Shown here: one piece after another, positions 7,168 to 7,450 of the stretch
Layout of the letters: every line of letters begins with the position of its first letter
How positions within the stretch are numbered: the first letter of the stretch is position 1
DNA from: Flavobacteriales bacterium
GTDB lineage: Bacteria; Bacteroidota; Bacteroidia; Flavobacteriales_E; Vicingaceae
DNA: 7,450 nt
Direction of reading: 5' to 3'
Assembly (NCBI GenBank): GCA_016763135.1
Contig: JAESUI010000291.1
Location: forward strand, 1 to 7,450
Translations under genes and position numbers: made by a program
The notes under the pieces: model-generated
Told to the model about the DNA's origin: nothing
Seen by the model: the letters and a program-made list of their open reading frames with translations, nothing else
The model's database searches: none

Positions 7168-7450
7168 TTGTCACCATTTAAATACATACTTGCAATACTT
7201 TTCGCTGCAGTTTATGTATGTTTCGGCTACTTTTTAGAACGTGAAAATTTTCAACATTTAGCGATCTTATTTGGAGTTGGTTTCATACTCTACTTCTTTT
7301 TTGTTTTTACGACTAACGACAAAAAAGAAACTGATATTCTGCTATGGATTTCAATGATTTTTAGGCTTATATTTATAGTAGCTATTCCTTGTTTATCTGA
7401 TGATTTTTATCGTTTTTTATGGGATGGAAAACTCTTTGTAAGTGGGTTTA
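7168..7450 (+). CDS. GT-C mannosyltransferase-like membrane protein, N-terminal part with TTG start
   Basis: A frame opens directly after the stop of the previous gene and runs to the window edge: 94 complete codons from TTG 7168-7170. It encodes SPFKYILAILFAAVYV (helix 1), a second helix at about 31-47, and a third at about 57-75. The motif CLSDDFYRFLWDGKLF follows (residues 75-90, Asp pair D78-D79). An acidic pair followed by FYRF-WDG in the first outer loop is typical of bacterial GT-C glycosyltransferases related to polyprenyl-phosphate-mannose-dependent enzymes, where the acidic residues are catalytic. The first in-frame ATG is at 7354, after two helices, so TTG at 7168 is the likely start, three bases after the upstream stop. 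There is no ribosome-binding site, and coupling to the upstream gene is expected. The Dpm1-like enzyme two genes back is a logical donor supplier. The sugar and acceptor are unknown. Confidence 0.78.
   Translation, partial: MSPFKYILAILFAAVYVCFGYFLERENFQHLAILFGVGFILYFFFVFTTNDKKETDILLWISMIFRLIFIVAIPCLSDDFYRFLWDGKLFVSGF

Overview
The window is AT-rich and looks like a member of the Bacteroidota, most likely the Flavobacteriia. The signs are A/T-rich codon choice, no Shine-Dalgarno sequences before the starts, a short 'FASC' lipobox, signal peptides ending just before Gln (…NA/Q, …FT/Q), and gene families common in that group. This placement is inferred from style and content, not from a marker gene.

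Left part, minus strand (1-1288). A lipoprotein gene is cut by the window edge (318 to 1). Upstream of it is a gene for a secreted, probably outer-membrane beta-barrel protein (1288 to 410), interrupted by one in-frame TAA at 707-709. The reading frame is otherwise open on both sides, so this is either a recent nonsense mutation or a sequencing error. A weak hairpin followed by a T-run lies between the two genes.

Divergent gap (1289-1400). It holds a near-perfect palindrome, TGTCA-N6-TGACA, at 1339-1354. Its geometry is that of Crp/Fnr-superfamily operators, and it lies about midway between the two start codons.

Right part, plus strand (1401-7450). Six tightly packed genes probably form one operon, with gaps of 3, -4, -11, 25 and 3 bases. 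In order they encode an FAD/NAD(P)-dependent oxidoreductase, a NapH/NosR/CcoG-type membrane polyferredoxin, a secreted protein with seven 24-residue MORN-like repeats, a Dpm1-like GT2 glycosyltransferase, a membrane CesA/CslA-like GT2 glycosyltransferase, and the N-terminus of a GT-C mannosyltransferase-like membrane enzyme that starts with TTG.

A reasonable reading is two joined modules. The first moves electrons from NAD(P)H through a flavoprotein to a membrane Fe-S protein. The second builds a glycan or glycolipid: the Dpm1-like enzyme would make a polyprenyl-phosphate sugar, the GT-C enzyme would use it, and the CesA-like enzyme would extend or add sugars from nucleotide-sugar donors. Nothing in the window shows what joins the modules or what the terminal electron acceptor is. 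No RNA genes, CRISPR arrays or mobile elements were seen.
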